A DNA stretch of 64,000 nt, from the NCBI RefSeq assembly GCF_024448955.1, contig NZ_JAMOIH010000006.1:55420-119419 (forward strand). The letters are read 5' to 3'. The stretch comes from Stutzerimonas stutzeri (GTDB taxonomy: Bacteria; Pseudomonadota; Gammaproteobacteria; Pseudomonadales; Pseudomonadaceae). The position numbers were made by a program, and so were the translations under genes. Positions 46,429-57,567 of the stretch are shown one piece after another. The notes below the pieces were generated by a model. That model was given only the letters and a program-made list of their open reading frames with translations, ran no database searches and was not told the origin of the DNA. How positions within the stretch are numbered: the first letter of the stretch is position 1; the number at the start of each line of letters is the position of its first letter.

Positions 46429-48042
46429 ATGTCGGACCAAGAAGAACTCAAACAGCACTTCGCGCAACGGGTTATCCACCAGGCACGAGAGGTACTCGAA
46501 GTCTGGCAGCAGCTGCAACGCAGCGAATGGAACGATCACTACCGAACTGCCCTTGCCGATGCCAGCCAACGCCTGCGGCGATTCGCCGAACGCTTCGAAC
46601 AGACCGAGCATCGACAACTCGCACTCGCTATCGAGGAGTGTCTGGGGGATATCAAGGAAAACCGCGGGCGCTTGTCGAGCGACACCATCGCCACCCTCAG
46701 CCAACTGATCTATCGCCTGGCCCGTACCGGCCTACGTCATAGCGATCCGCGTGGGCAGTCCGGCTATGTCCCGGCATTGAGCAAGCCTATCTACATCGCC
46801 CTGGAGGACAACGAGCGCGCCAATCACGTGGTACGCCAGCTTGAGTTCTTCAGCATGGCCGCTCAGGCTTTTGCCAGCGACGAAGCGTTTCGTGCCGCCA
46901 TGCATGAGCGCCACCCCGCAGCCCTGATCATGGATGTCGACTTCAATGGCCCGGGCGAAGGGCTGAAACTCGCCGAACGCGTGCAACTGGGCCTGGAAGA
47001 GAAACTGCCGTTGATCTTCTTCAGCCACGAGGAAACCGACACGCCCATGCGCCTGGCCGCCGTGCGCGCCGGCGGCCTTGAATTCTTCACCGGCACCATC
47101 GATGCATCGAGCCTGCTGGAGAAGGTCGAAGTGCTTACCCGTACCGCCCACTACGAACCCTTCCGCGTACTCATCATCGACGACTCGCGTGCCCAGGCGA
47201 CACATACCGAACGCGTACTGAACAACGCAGGCATCATCACCCAGACGCTCAACGAACCCATTCAGGCCTTTACTTATCTGGCTGAATTCCAGCCCGATCT
47301 GATCATCCTGGACATGTACATGCCCGAATGCCTGGGCACCGAACTGGCCAAGGTCATTCGCCAGCATGAACGCTACGTGAGCGTGCCGATTATCTATCTG
47401 TCGGCGGAAGATGATCTCGAAAAACAGCTCGATGCGATGAACGAAGGCGGTGATGACTTCCTGACCAAACCGATCAAGCCAAGCCATCTGATCGCCACCG
47501 TGCGGACTCGCGCCGAGCGGGCACGCAATCTCAAGGCACGCATCGTTCGCGACAGCCTGACCGGGCTATACAACCATACGCACAGCCTGCAGTTGCTCGA
47601 AGACGCCGCCTCACGAGCCCGGCGAGACGGTCAGCCACTGTGTTTCGCCATGATCGATATCGATCATTTCAAAAAGGTCAACGACACCTACGGGCATCCC
47701 ATGGGCGACAGGGTCATCAAAAGCCTCGCCCTGTTCCTGAAACAGCGCCTGCGCAAGACCGACCATATTGGCCGCTATGGCGGGGAGGAGTTCGCGGTGG
47801 TGCTGCCGAACACCGATATCGAAAACGCAGTAAAGGTGCTCAACGAGATCCGCCAACGCTTTGCCGAGATCCGCTATCCGGCACAACCGGCCGATCTCTG
47901 CTGCACGTTCAGTTGCGGCATCGCCGAACTGACTCCCGGCGCCGACACCCGGTCGCTTACCCAGCAGGCTGACGAAGCGCTCTACCGCGCCAAGCACGGC
48001 GGCCGAAACCGAGTCGAGCGGTTCACCCTGTCACAGGGTTGA
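46429..48042 (+). CDS. GcbA-like diguanylate cyclase with two receiver domains
   Basis: This 537-residue cytoplasmic signalling protein has a helical N-terminal segment (1-110, possibly Hpt-like), a first receiver-like domain (about 120-240) and a second receiver with phospho-acceptor Asp295 (LIILDMYMP). The GGDEF domain (about 370-530) has an active site GGEEF at 451-455 and an inhibitory site RKTD (442-445), so it should make c-di-GMP with product feedback. Architecture and the neighbouring ctpL-like gene match P. aeruginosa GcbA, which promotes attachment. ATG 46429 is chosen since it begins a normal MSDQEELKQHF. Confidence 0.9.
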   Translation: MSDQEELKQHFAQRVIHQAREVLEVWQQLQRSEWNDHYRTALADASQRLRRFAERFEQTEHRQLALAIEECLGDIKENRGRLSSDTIATLSQLIYRLARTGLRHSDPRGQSGYVPALSKPIYIALEDNERANHVVRQLEFFSMAAQAFASDEAFRAAMHERHPAALIMDVDFNGPGEGLKLAERVQLGLEEKLPLIFFSHEETDTPMRLAAVRAGGLEFFTGTIDASSLLEKVEVLTRTAHYEPFRVLIIDDSRAQATHTERVLNNAGIITQTLNEPIQAFTYLAEFQPDLIILDMYMPECLGTELAKVIRQHERYVSVPIIYLSAEDDLEKQLDAMNEGGDDFLTKPIKPSHLIATVRTRAERARNLKARIVRDSLTGLYNHTHSLQLLEDAASRARRDGQPLCFAMIDIDHFKKVNDTYGHPMGDRVIKSLALFLKQRLRKTDHIGRYGGEEFAVVLPNTDIENAVKVLNEIRQRFAEIRYPAQPADLCCTFSCGIAELTPGADTRSLTQQADEALYRAKHGGRNRVERFTLSQG

Positions 48043-48090
48043 CATCAAATGGCCATACATTACTGACCTCCCTGCCAACCGGAGGTCAGG

Positions 48091-50052
48091 ATGCGCCTGA
48101 AGTCGCTCACCACACTCAACACATGCCTGCTCGTTGCGATCTGCCTCGCATTGGGCATCACGCTCTGGTGGTCTGAGCGCGAACTGCAGCGCCCTTATCA
48201 GCTGATGGATCGCTATCTCGGTCTTTCTCAGCGATTCGCGCATCAGGCCGCGAACAACATCCACGACTACCTGGCTAGCGGCAACGCGGTCAGCCACAGC
48301 GCGGCGATGCAAGCGCTGGATGGTCTCTCAGCGGATGTGGAGACGTTGCCAAGCCAGTTTGCCGATCGGCTACGACCCAGCCTGGAACAGCTCGAACAAT
48401 TCACCGCCAGCGAGTTGCTGGCCGCCGGCAAGCTCGCTGGCGATCCCCAGGGCCTGCTGTTGCAAGCCGAACGGGAGATCGCCGGCACTTTGGCGCAGCT
48501 GCATCGATACGCGGCGCAGAGCTCCCAGGCGGCGCACTCCTACCAGACACCCCTGTTCGAGGCCAGCCGCCAACTGCTGCGCCTCAGTCATGCGCGCGGC
48601 AAACTGGTAAGCAGTGGTCAGGACGCACTGGCGGTGGACGTGGATCAGGCCCTGCAGGCGCTGGGCAAGGAGGCGGACGCGCTCGACACCCTGCCCTTGC
48701 TCGGCATCGCAACCGAACAGCGCACGGGTGCCGGCGCCTTCGCCGCATTGCTGAATCTCGAACGAGAGCAGCCCGAGCAGGCCAGCGAAGACCAAGGCAT
48801 CGCACTCAAGCGCGACCTGCTCGGACTGATCAAGCGCTACCCTGCCGAACTTCAACGAACGCGGGAACAGATCCAGCAGCGCAGCGAACTGATGACCGCC
48901 AGTGCGCAGAAGGTCGCTGCGCTGCAGCTGGCACTCGCCGAATTGGAACCGGTGATACGTGCCGAACATGGCCGCATCCAATCGGAGGTCCGTGTTATCC
49001 AAGGCACCATCATTGTGCTGATATTACTGATCGCCTTCGCCATTGATCGCTTGCAGCGCCAGCTGACGCGCTCGTTGGGGCAACTGGCGCCTGCGCTCTC
49101 GGCATGGGCTGGTGGTAACTTCGAATACCCCGTCGAGCTCCACACTAGAACACCTGAAATGATCGAGATCGGCAGATCGCTCAACCAACTGCGCAGCTAT
49201 CTGCTCACGCTGGTCAGAACGCTGCGCCAGCACGCACAGGAGGTCACTGGCAACAGCCGCAGCCTGGCGGATATGAGTAGCGACCTGCACCGCAGTGCCA
49301 GCCGCCAGAGCAGCGACACCGCACAGATTCGAGACGCTCTTGGTGAGCTGGAAGCAACCATCCAGGAAGTCGCCAACGGTGCTGGACAGACGGCCGAAGC
49401 CGGCCGCGCCGCCAGCCTGGCCGTCAATCAGGGTCAGGACGTCATCGGTAAGAGCCTGACGGGACTGCATGGGCTGGTCAGCGAAGTGCAGGGCAATGCC
49501 CGCGCCATCGAACACCTTGCCGATGAAACCGGCACCATCGGCAAGGTGTTGGTCGTGATTCGCTCGATCGCCGAGCAAACCAATCTACTTGCGCTGAACG
49601 CAGCGATCGAGGCGGCCAGAGCAGGCGAGCAGGGCCGTGGCTTCGCCGTGGTCGCCGATGAAGTCCGTACCCTGGCGCAACGCACCAGCGGCGCTACCGA
49701 AGAGATCCAACTGCTGATCGGCAACCTGCAGAAAGCCGCCCATCAATCGGTAGAGGCCATGCGCATCCAGGTCGATCACGCCGAAGCGACCGCCCAGCTG
49801 GCCGAAACAGCCGACTCGGCACTGAATCAGATCGTCGTCACCATTGGCTCGATCGAACAGATGGCGGCGCAGATCGCCCATGCCACTGCACAGCAGAGCG
49901 AGGCGGTGAGCGAGATTCGCGGCCATAGCGAACGCATCCATCAACTGGGCGATAGCAACCTAACGCACATTGGCCGCGGCCGCGAACAAAGCGAACAGAT
50001 GCTGCGCCTGGCCAGCGAGCTGAACCAGGCGACACTTGCCTTCAAGAGTTAA
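48091..50052 (+). CDS. CtpL-like methyl-accepting chemotaxis protein
   Basis: This 653-residue chemoreceptor starts [43 protein letters not shown]. The first membrane helix is at about 9-27, a long helical periplasmic domain runs to about 305, the second helix is at 306-325, then HAMP and the signalling tip [27 protein letters not shown]. The N-terminus resembles P. aeruginosa CtpL, a receptor for inorganic phosphate at low concentration that works with PstS. The phosphate link is inferred from this resemblance and from the GcbA-like neighbour 48 bases upstream. Confidence 0.9.
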   Translation: MRLKSLTTLNTCLLVAICLALGITLWWSERELQRPYQLMDRYLGLSQRFAHQAANNIHDYLASGNAVSHSAAMQALDGLSADVETLPSQFADRLRPSLEQLEQFTASELLAAGKLAGDPQGLLLQAEREIAGTLAQLHRYAAQSSQAAHSYQTPLFEASRQLLRLSHARGKLVSSGQDALAVDVDQALQALGKEADALDTLPLLGIATEQRTGAGAFAALLNLEREQPEQASEDQGIALKRDLLGLIKRYPAELQRTREQIQQRSELMTASAQKVAALQLALAELEPVIRAEHGRIQSEVRVIQGTIIVLILLIAFAIDRLQRQLTRSLGQLAPALSAWAGGNFEYPVELHTRTPEMIEIGRSLNQLRSYLLTLVRTLRQHAQEVTGNSRSLADMSSDLHRSASRQSSDTAQIRDALGELEATIQEVANGAGQTAEAGRAASLAVNQGQDVIGKSLTGLHGLVSEVQGNARAIEHLADETGTIGKVLVVIRSIAEQTNLLALNAAIEAARAGEQGRGFAVVADEVRTLAQRTSGATEEIQLLIGNLQKAAHQSVEAMRIQVDHAEATAQLAETADSALNQIVVTIGSIEQMAAQIAHATAQQSEAVSEIRGHSERIHQLGDSNLTHIGRGREQSEQMLRLASELNQATLAFKS

Positions 50053-50089
50053 GAGCCACCGGACCATCGAAGCTGGGGTGGCGGCAACC

Positions 50090-52375
<2,286 letters not shown>

Positions 52376-52460
52376 GGCGAAAAACCGGGCAACGAAAACG
52401 GGCGCGGAATATAGCACAAAAAATGATCAGGAAGGCCGAGTAAACACCTCGGTCTTTGTG

Positions 52461-52474
52461 CTGGAAGCTGGAAG
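52461..52474. repeat. CTGGAAG heptamer repeat, two copies
   Basis: Two perfect tandem CTGGAAG units lie in the gap between ygiQ and alr. The reverse complement CTTCCAG occurs about 60 bases later, making a loose inverted pair. The same unit occurs four times at 53663-53690. Confidence 0.7.
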
Positions 52475-52537
52475 CTCGTGTGGGGCCGCAGCTACGCCGC
52501 CAAGCTTTTCGCTCGTGCTTCAGGCTTCCAGCTGCTT

Positions 52538-53614
52538 CTACCCGATATATCGGCGCGGCACCCGCTGCGTCACCTTGGTGAGCAACTCGTAACCGATGGT
52601 GCCGCAGGCATGAGCCAGCTCGTCGACGGGCATTTGTGCGCCCCAGAGTTCGACCGCATCGCCGATGGCCGCGCCGGGAACGCCCGTCAAATCGATCGCC
52701 AGCATATCCATCGATACGCGTCCTGTCAGCGGTACGCGTTGACCGCGAACCACAACCGGCGTGCCCGATGGTGCATGACGCGGATAGCCATCGGCATAGC
52801 CACAACTGACGGTGCCGATACGCGATGGGCGCCGCGCCACCCAGGTCGCGCCATAACCGACGCTTTCGCCGGCTGGCACTTCGTGTATGGCAATCACTTC
52901 AGCGGTCAGCGTCATGGCCGATTGCAATCCCAGCTCGGCGGCGCTGCGCTCGGCAAACGGCGATGCGCCGTAGAGCATGATGCCGGGGCGCAGCCAATCC
53001 ATGTGCGCCGGAGCCAGCGTCAATACGGCTGCGGAGTTGGCAAAGCTGCGCTGGTCGAAAGCGATGTCCTGCAGCCCCTGATAGCTTTCCAGCTGACGCT
53101 CGGTCAGCTGATGCATGTGTTCATCGGCGCAAGCGAAATGGCTCATCAGATTCAGCTCCGCCACCTGCGGCGCGGCGCGCAAACGCTCGGCCCAGGACCT
53201 CAATTCGGCCGTATCGAAGCCCAGTCGGTGCATCCCCGAATCCAGCTTGAGCCAGACGTTCAGCGGTCGCGTCGTCGCGCAGTCCAAAAGCCGCTGCGCC
53301 TGCTCAGCACCCTGCACCGAGATATCCAACCCTAACTCCATCGCCGCTCGGCAATCCTCCAGATCGAAGCAACCTTCGAGCAGCAGCACGCGCGCATCGG
53401 GCGCCTGTTCCCGTACGACGCGCGCCTCCTCGACGCTGCACACCGCAAAACCGTCAGCCTCAGCGCGTAACGCCGCCACTACCGACGCCGCGCCATGCCC
53501 ATAGGCATCGGCCTTGACCACCGCAAAAGCCCGCCGCCCCGGCGCGCAACGTTTCGCAAGGGCGTAGTTGTGACGGATGGCGGCCAGATCGACCGTGGCA
53601 ACGAGGGGGCGCAT
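52538..53614 (-). CDS. alr: Alanine racemase
   Basis: This 358-residue pyridoxal-phosphate enzyme interconverts L- and D-alanine for peptidoglycan. The PLP lysine is Lys34 (FAVVKADAYGHG); the second half has GIMLYGASPF and the catalytic Tyr region SVGYGATW. ATG 53614 gives MRPLVATVDLAAIRHNY, the family start. An upstream in-frame extension of 31 codons is formed by the CTGGAAG repeats and is not coding. The position upstream of ygiQ and downstream of dnaB matches the constitutive alr of P. aeruginosa rather than catabolic dadX. Confidence 0.94.
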   Translation of the reverse strand: MRPLVATVDLAAIRHNYALAKRCAPGRRAFAVVKADAYGHGAASVVAALRAEADGFAVCSVEEARVVREQAPDARVLLLEGCFDLEDCRAAMELGLDISVQGAEQAQRLLDCATTRPLNVWLKLDSGMHRLGFDTAELRSWAERLRAAPQVAELNLMSHFACADEHMHQLTERQLESYQGLQDIAFDQRSFANSAAVLTLAPAHMDWLRPGIMLYGASPFAERSAAELGLQSAMTLTAEVIAIHEVPAGESVGYGATWVARRPSRIGTVSCGYADGYPRHAPSGTPVVVRGQRVPLTGRVSMDMLAIDLTGVPGAAIGDAVELWGAQMPVDELAHACGTIGYELLTKVTQRVPRRYIG

Positions 53615-53662
53615 GGGAGGGTTCCTGGCATCGAGGGGAAGATGGAATCTTAGGCTGAACAG

Positions 53663-53690
53663 CTGGAAGCTGGAAGCTGGAAGCTGGAAG
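53663..53690. repeat. CTGGAAG heptamer tandem repeat, four copies
   Basis: Four perfect consecutive CTGGAAG units occur just upstream of alr in the dnaB-alr gap. Shorter copies are at 52461-52474 (two) and 25863-25869 (one). They mark dispersed low-complexity intergenic DNA. Confidence 0.85.
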
Positions 53691-53806
53691 CCAAGCATCA
53701 GGGACATGTCGTTTACATCTGACTTGCCCCACTTATCGAATGGGAAGCTTGGTCCGACCCACGATCCGCAGCCGATCGCGTTTAAGCCTCAAGCCTATGG
53801 TTGCCT

Positions 53807-55201
53807 TTATTCATCATCGAACTGGTAACTGCCCGGCGCCAGGTTCTCGAAGCGCGAGTATTTGCCGAGGAACGCCAGCCGCGTGGTGCCGATGGGGCCA
53901 TTCCGCTGCTTGCCGATGATGATCTCGGCCACACCCTTGTATTCGGTTTCGGGGTGATAGACCTCGTCCCGGTAGACGAACATGATGATGTCGGCGTCCT
54001 GCTCGATAGCGCCGGACTCACGAAGGTCTGAGTTGATTGGGCGCTTGTTGGGTCGTTGCTCAAGGGAGCGGTTAAGCTGCGAGAGTGCGATGACTGGACA
54101 ATTGAACTCCTTGGCCAAGCCTTTCAACGAGCGCGATATCTCGGAAATCTCGTTGGTACGGTTGTCGCCGCTGGAGCCAGGGATCTGCATCAGCTGCAGA
54201 TAGTCGACCATGATCATGCCGATTTCGCCATGTTCACGAGCCAGACGCCGTGTGCGGGCGCGCATTTCTGACGGCGAGATGCCTGCGGTATCGTCGATGA
54301 ACAATTTGCGGTCGTTGAGCAGGTTGACGGCAGAGGTCAGCCGCGGCCAGTCGTCGTCGCTGAGCTTGCCGGTCCGCACCTTGGTCTGATCGATTCGGCC
54401 AAGGGAGGCCAGCATACGAATTACGATGGAGTCTGCGGGCATTTCCAGCGAAAACACCAGGATCGCTTTGTCGGATCGCAGTGCAGCGTTCTCTACTAGG
54501 TTCATCGCAAAGGTGGTCTTACCCATGGAAGGACGACCGGCAACGATGATCAGGTCAGCAGGCTGCAGGCCGCTGGTGGCCTCGTCCAGATCAGCGAAGC
54601 CGGTCGACAGCCCGGTAATGTCCTCGCCCGCATTGAACAGCGAGTCGATCCGGTCGATGGCTTTGACCAGAATGTCGTTGATCCCTATCGGCCCGCCCGT
54701 GTTGGGGCGTGCCTCGGCGATCTGGAAGATCATCCGCTCGGCTTCATCAAGGATTTCGTCGCCCGTGCGCCCCTGCGGTGCGTAAGCACTGTCAGCAATG
54801 TCATTGCTGATGCCTATCAGCTGACGCAGCGTGGCACGCTCACGAATGATCTGCGCATAGGCCTTGATGTTCGCCACTGACGGCGTGTTCTTGGCCAACT
54901 CACCCAGATAGGCGAGTCCGCCGACCTGAGACAGGTGCCCTTCTTTGTCCAGCTGCTCGGACAGCGTCACCACGTCGAATGGCGAGTTGCGCTCAGCCAA
55001 GGTAAAGACGGCACGGAAGATAAGCCGGTGATCATGGCGGTAGAAATCGCCATCCGATACCTGATCGAGCACGCGCTCCCAGGCATTGTTGTCCAGCATC
55101 AGTCCGCCAAGTACAGCCTGTTCGGCCTCGATGGAATGCGGCGGCACCTTGAGCGCTGCGGTTTCCAGGTCGTACTGCTGTGGCACGCTGATGTCGTTCA
55201 T
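53807..55201 (-). CDS. dnaB: Replicative DNA helicase DnaB
   Basis: This 464-residue hexameric helicase unwinds DNA at the replication fork. The N-terminal domain (about 20-120) is PPHSIEAEQAVLGGLMLDN onwards, followed by the RecA-like domain with Walker A AGRPSMGKTTFAMN and the Walker B region IMVDYLQLM. No intein is present in the P-loop region. A terminator-like hairpin separates it from the upstream ribosomal gene rplI, so dnaB may be mostly transcribed by readthrough or from its own promoter. Confidence 0.97.
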   Translation of the reverse strand: MNDISVPQQYDLETAALKVPPHSIEAEQAVLGGLMLDNNAWERVLDQVSDGDFYRHDHRLIFRAVFTLAERNSPFDVVTLSEQLDKEGHLSQVGGLAYLGELAKNTPSVANIKAYAQIIRERATLRQLIGISNDIADSAYAPQGRTGDEILDEAERMIFQIAEARPNTGGPIGINDILVKAIDRIDSLFNAGEDITGLSTGFADLDEATSGLQPADLIIVAGRPSMGKTTFAMNLVENAALRSDKAILVFSLEMPADSIVIRMLASLGRIDQTKVRTGKLSDDDWPRLTSAVNLLNDRKLFIDDTAGISPSEMRARTRRLAREHGEIGMIMVDYLQLMQIPGSSGDNRTNEISEISRSLKGLAKEFNCPVIALSQLNRSLEQRPNKRPINSDLRESGAIEQDADIIMFVYRDEVYHPETEYKGVAEIIIGKQRNGPIGTTRLAFLGKYSRFENLAPGSYQFDDE

Positions 55202-55224
55202 GGCACTCGGAATTCTTTAACGTT

Positions 55225-55265
55225 CAAAAAACAAAAGGCACGTTCCACTCGCGTAGAAACGTGCC
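55225..55265 (-). terminator. Terminator between rplI and dnaB
   Basis: On the minus strand GGCACGTT and AACGTGCC (55258-55265 and 55237-55244) form an 8-base stem with a 13-base loop. It is followed by TTTTGTTTTTT. It lies about 45 bases after the rplI stop and just before dnaB. Confidence 0.82.
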
Positions 55266-55310
55266 CGATGTTACCCGTCAGGCACCGGTGGTGCCAGACG
55301 ATGGCCTGTA

Positions 55311-55757
55311 TCAGCCAGCGACCACAATCAACTTCACGGTCGCTTCGACGTCGGTGTGCAGATGCACAGCTACGTCGTATTCACCAACCTGACGGATGGT
55401 GCCGTTCGGCAGGCGAATTTCGCTCTTGGCCACTTCAACGCCAGAGGCGGTCAGGGCGTCGGCGATGTCGTGCGTACCGATGGAACCGAACAGCTTGCCC
55501 TCATCGCCCGCGGTAGCAGTGATGGTGACTTCCAGCTCAGCCAGCTGAGCAGCGCGAGTTTCGGCGGACGCCTTACGCTCGGCAGCGGCTTTTTCCAGCT
55601 CGGCACGGCGAGCTTCGAACTCGGCGATGTTGGCCGGGGTTGCAGCGGTAGCCTTGCGCTGCGGCAGCAGGTAGTTGCGACCGTAACCAGACTTGACGTT
55701 TACCTTGTCGCCCAGGTTGCCCAGGTTTGCGACTTTTTCTAGCAGGATGACTTCCAT
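55311..55757 (-). CDS. rplI: 50S ribosomal protein L9
   Basis: This 148-residue protein has the L9 N-terminal rRNA-binding domain ([36 protein letters not shown]). The long connecting helix ([29 protein letters not shown]) and C-terminal domain follow. It is last in the rpsF-rpsR-DUF2232-rplI operon. Confidence 0.98.
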   Translation of the reverse strand: MEVILLEKVANLGNLGDKVNVKSGYGRNYLLPQRKATAATPANIAEFEARRAELEKAAAERKASAETRAAQLAELEVTITATAGDEGKLFGSIGTHDIADALTASGVEVAKSEIRLPNGTIRQVGEYDVAVHLHTDVEATVKLIVVAG

Positions 55758-55778
55758 TTGAGTCTTACCTCTTAACTT

Positions 55779-56672
55779 TTAACCTTCACCGTTCGCAGGT
55801 CCCGCATCGTCATCACGAGATGCCCGACCGCGAAAATCAAACAAACTGTCGACAATAGCCATGACGGCCAATAACGGATAAATCAACTGCATGAACAGCA
55901 CCAGCGTGACGTAAAGCCCCACCAGCCAGAACCGCGACATCCGATTCTTCGCCACCAGCCCGTGCACCAATGCAATACCGGCAAACGCCAGCGGAACACT
56001 GCACAGCGGAGCCAGTATCGCCATCTGCACACCAAGGCTTGGCCCTAGCAACATGCCTGCAAGAAGCACCATCGCCGGTACCGGCGAAAAGCGCAGCGCC
56101 CGGAACTCGAGTCCGAAGCCACCCGGGTTGTACAACAACGCTTGCCAATACCGTCCGAGCATCAGACTGAGCAGGGTGATTATCTGCAGCAGCGCTGCCA
56201 ACAATCCGGTTAGAACCGGTATCAGCAATGCGCCCAAACGGGTCTGCTCTTCCACCGAGAGCTGCTGATAGGCCTCCGACAGCATGTCGGGCAGCACTTT
56301 CTGCAATTCGGTGGCAAGCGCCGCGATCGGCTCGCCGAAAACCATTCCAAGCGCCCAGGCATAAAACAACCCGAGCCCCACACTGCACAACATCACTCGA
56401 GGCCAGGAACTCCGGTTGCGCAACAACAGCGCCAACCCGAACGATCCCAGCAGTACCAGCAGCGTGCGTGGATCTCCGAAATACCACCAGGCCAGTGCAG
56501 GCAATACAGCCCAGACCAATACGCCTAGCGCGTCATTCAGACCTCGACGCAACAACACCAGGCTTCCTGCTGCAGCACATAGCCAGAACAACATCGGCAA
56601 CGCCGCAGAGCCAGCCACTACAACAATCGCCTGCATACGGCCGCGCATGATGAAGTCAGCCAGGGCACGCAT
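55779..56672 (-). CDS. DUF2232/YybS-family integral membrane protein
   Basis: This 297-residue inner-membrane protein has about seven or eight hydrophobic segments and an N-terminal MRALADFIMRGRMQAIVVVAG. The spacing and the segment FSPVPAMVLLAGMLLGPSLG fit the DUF2232 (YybS) family. It lies between rpsR and rplI on the same strand with short gaps, as in Pseudomonas generally. Function is unknown; the family has ECF-transporter-like topology, which is only a hint. Confidence 0.88.
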   Translation of the reverse strand: MRALADFIMRGRMQAIVVVAGSAALPMLFWLCAAAGSLVLLRRGLNDALGVLVWAVLPALAWWYFGDPRTLLVLLGSFGLALLLRNRSSWPRVMLCSVGLGLFYAWALGMVFGEPIAALATELQKVLPDMLSEAYQQLSVEEQTRLGALLIPVLTGLLAALLQIITLLSLMLGRYWQALLYNPGGFGLEFRALRFSPVPAMVLLAGMLLGPSLGVQMAILAPLCSVPLAFAGIALVHGLVAKNRMSRFWLVGLYVTLVLFMQLIYPLLAVMAIVDSLFDFRGRASRDDDAGPANGEG

Positions 56673-56706
56673 GCGATTTATCCTTTACGTCTGTCGAACA
56701 GCTCGA

Positions 56707-56937
56707 TCAACGGCCGTGGCTGTCGGTGTAGGGCAGCAGGGCCAGGAAGCGGGCGCGCTTGATAGCGGTAGCCAGCTGGCGCTGATAGCGTGCTTTGGTT
56801 CCGGTGATACGGCTAGGAACGATCTTGCCGGTTTCGGAAATGTAGGCTTTCAGTGTGTTGAGATCCTTGTAGTCGATCTCTTTCACGTTCTCTGCAGTGA
56901 AACGGCAGAACTTACGACGACGGAAAAAACGTGCCAT
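56707..56937 (-). CDS. rpsR: 30S ribosomal protein S18
   Basis: This 76-residue protein begins [39 protein letters not shown] and ends with a basic helix, the full S18 pattern. GAGGAG precedes the start. It follows rpsF by 28 bases; S6 and S18 bind 16S rRNA as a dimer. Confidence 0.99.
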   Translation of the reverse strand: MARFFRRRKFCRFTAENVKEIDYKDLNTLKAYISETGKIVPSRITGTKARYQRQLATAIKRARFLALLPYTDSHGR

Positions 56938-56965
56938 GAAATAGGCTCCTCAATAGGTCCGTGGA

Positions 56966-57388
56966 TTACTCGTCAGCGTTGTTGTCGCGGCTGTCGCTGT
57001 CGCTGTCATTTTCGTTGACAGAGTCAGATTCAGGGCGATCACGACGCTCACGGCGCTCGCTACGGTTTTCCTCAGCCTTGAGCATCTCGGACTGTTCAGT
57101 CTCGGCTTCATCGCGACGGATGACCAGGTTACGGATGACGGCGTCGTTGTAGCGGAAGTTGTCTTCCAGCTCGGCCAGGGCCTTGCCGCTGCACTCGACG
57201 TTCAGCATCACGTAGTGAGCCTTGTGGACGTTGTCGATGGCGTAAGCCAGCTGACGACGACCCCAGTCTTCCAGGCGATGGATCTTGCCACCGTCTTCTT
57301 CGATCAGCTTGGTGTAACGCTCCACCATGCCGCCAACCTGCTCGCTCTGGTCGGGATGGACCAGAAAGATGATTTCGTAATGACGCAT
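56966..57388 (-). CDS. rpsF: 30S ribosomal protein S6
   Basis: This 140-residue protein has the normal S6 fold ([25 protein letters not shown] ... [29 protein letters not shown]). The C-terminal extension of about 40 residues is charged and strongly acidic at the end ([18 protein letters not shown]). In E. coli, RimK adds further Glu residues to the S6 tail. It is first in the ribosomal operon, and the leader has a GC-rich hairpin just before the ribosome site. Confidence 0.98.
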   Translation of the reverse strand: MRHYEIIFLVHPDQSEQVGGMVERYTKLIEEDGGKIHRLEDWGRRQLAYAIDNVHKAHYVMLNVECSGKALAELEDNFRYNDAVIRNLVIRRDEAETEQSEMLKAEENRSERRERRDRPESDSVNENDSDSDSRDNNADE

Positions 57389-57409
57389 TGTTGCTCCTTA
57401 CGGGTTGCA

Positions 57410-57434
57410 GCCTGCCGCAACGCGCGGATCAGGC
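57410..57434 (-). promoter_or_regulatory. Hairpin in the rpsF leader, possible S6:S18 autoregulatory site
   Basis: On the minus strand GCCTG, an AT bulge, CCGC, a 5-base loop, GCGG and CAGGC form a 9-base-pair stem, ending 22 bases before the rpsF ATG. In many bacteria S6:S18 represses its own operon by binding a leader RNA structure that displays a CCG motif. I see the hairpin and a nearby CCCG before the ribosome site, but cannot confirm the published structure from memory. Confidence 0.45.
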
Positions 57435-57567
57435 AAGGAGTGAATGAGTATGTTGTCTTGCCTGCCAGAGAGGCGCGCAAACGCCTGCCATCCGGGCAAG
57501 GGGCGCAATTCTAGAGAAGCCCGACCAACCACGCAAGGCGCTTTGGTGATTATTTAACCAGCCAGGC

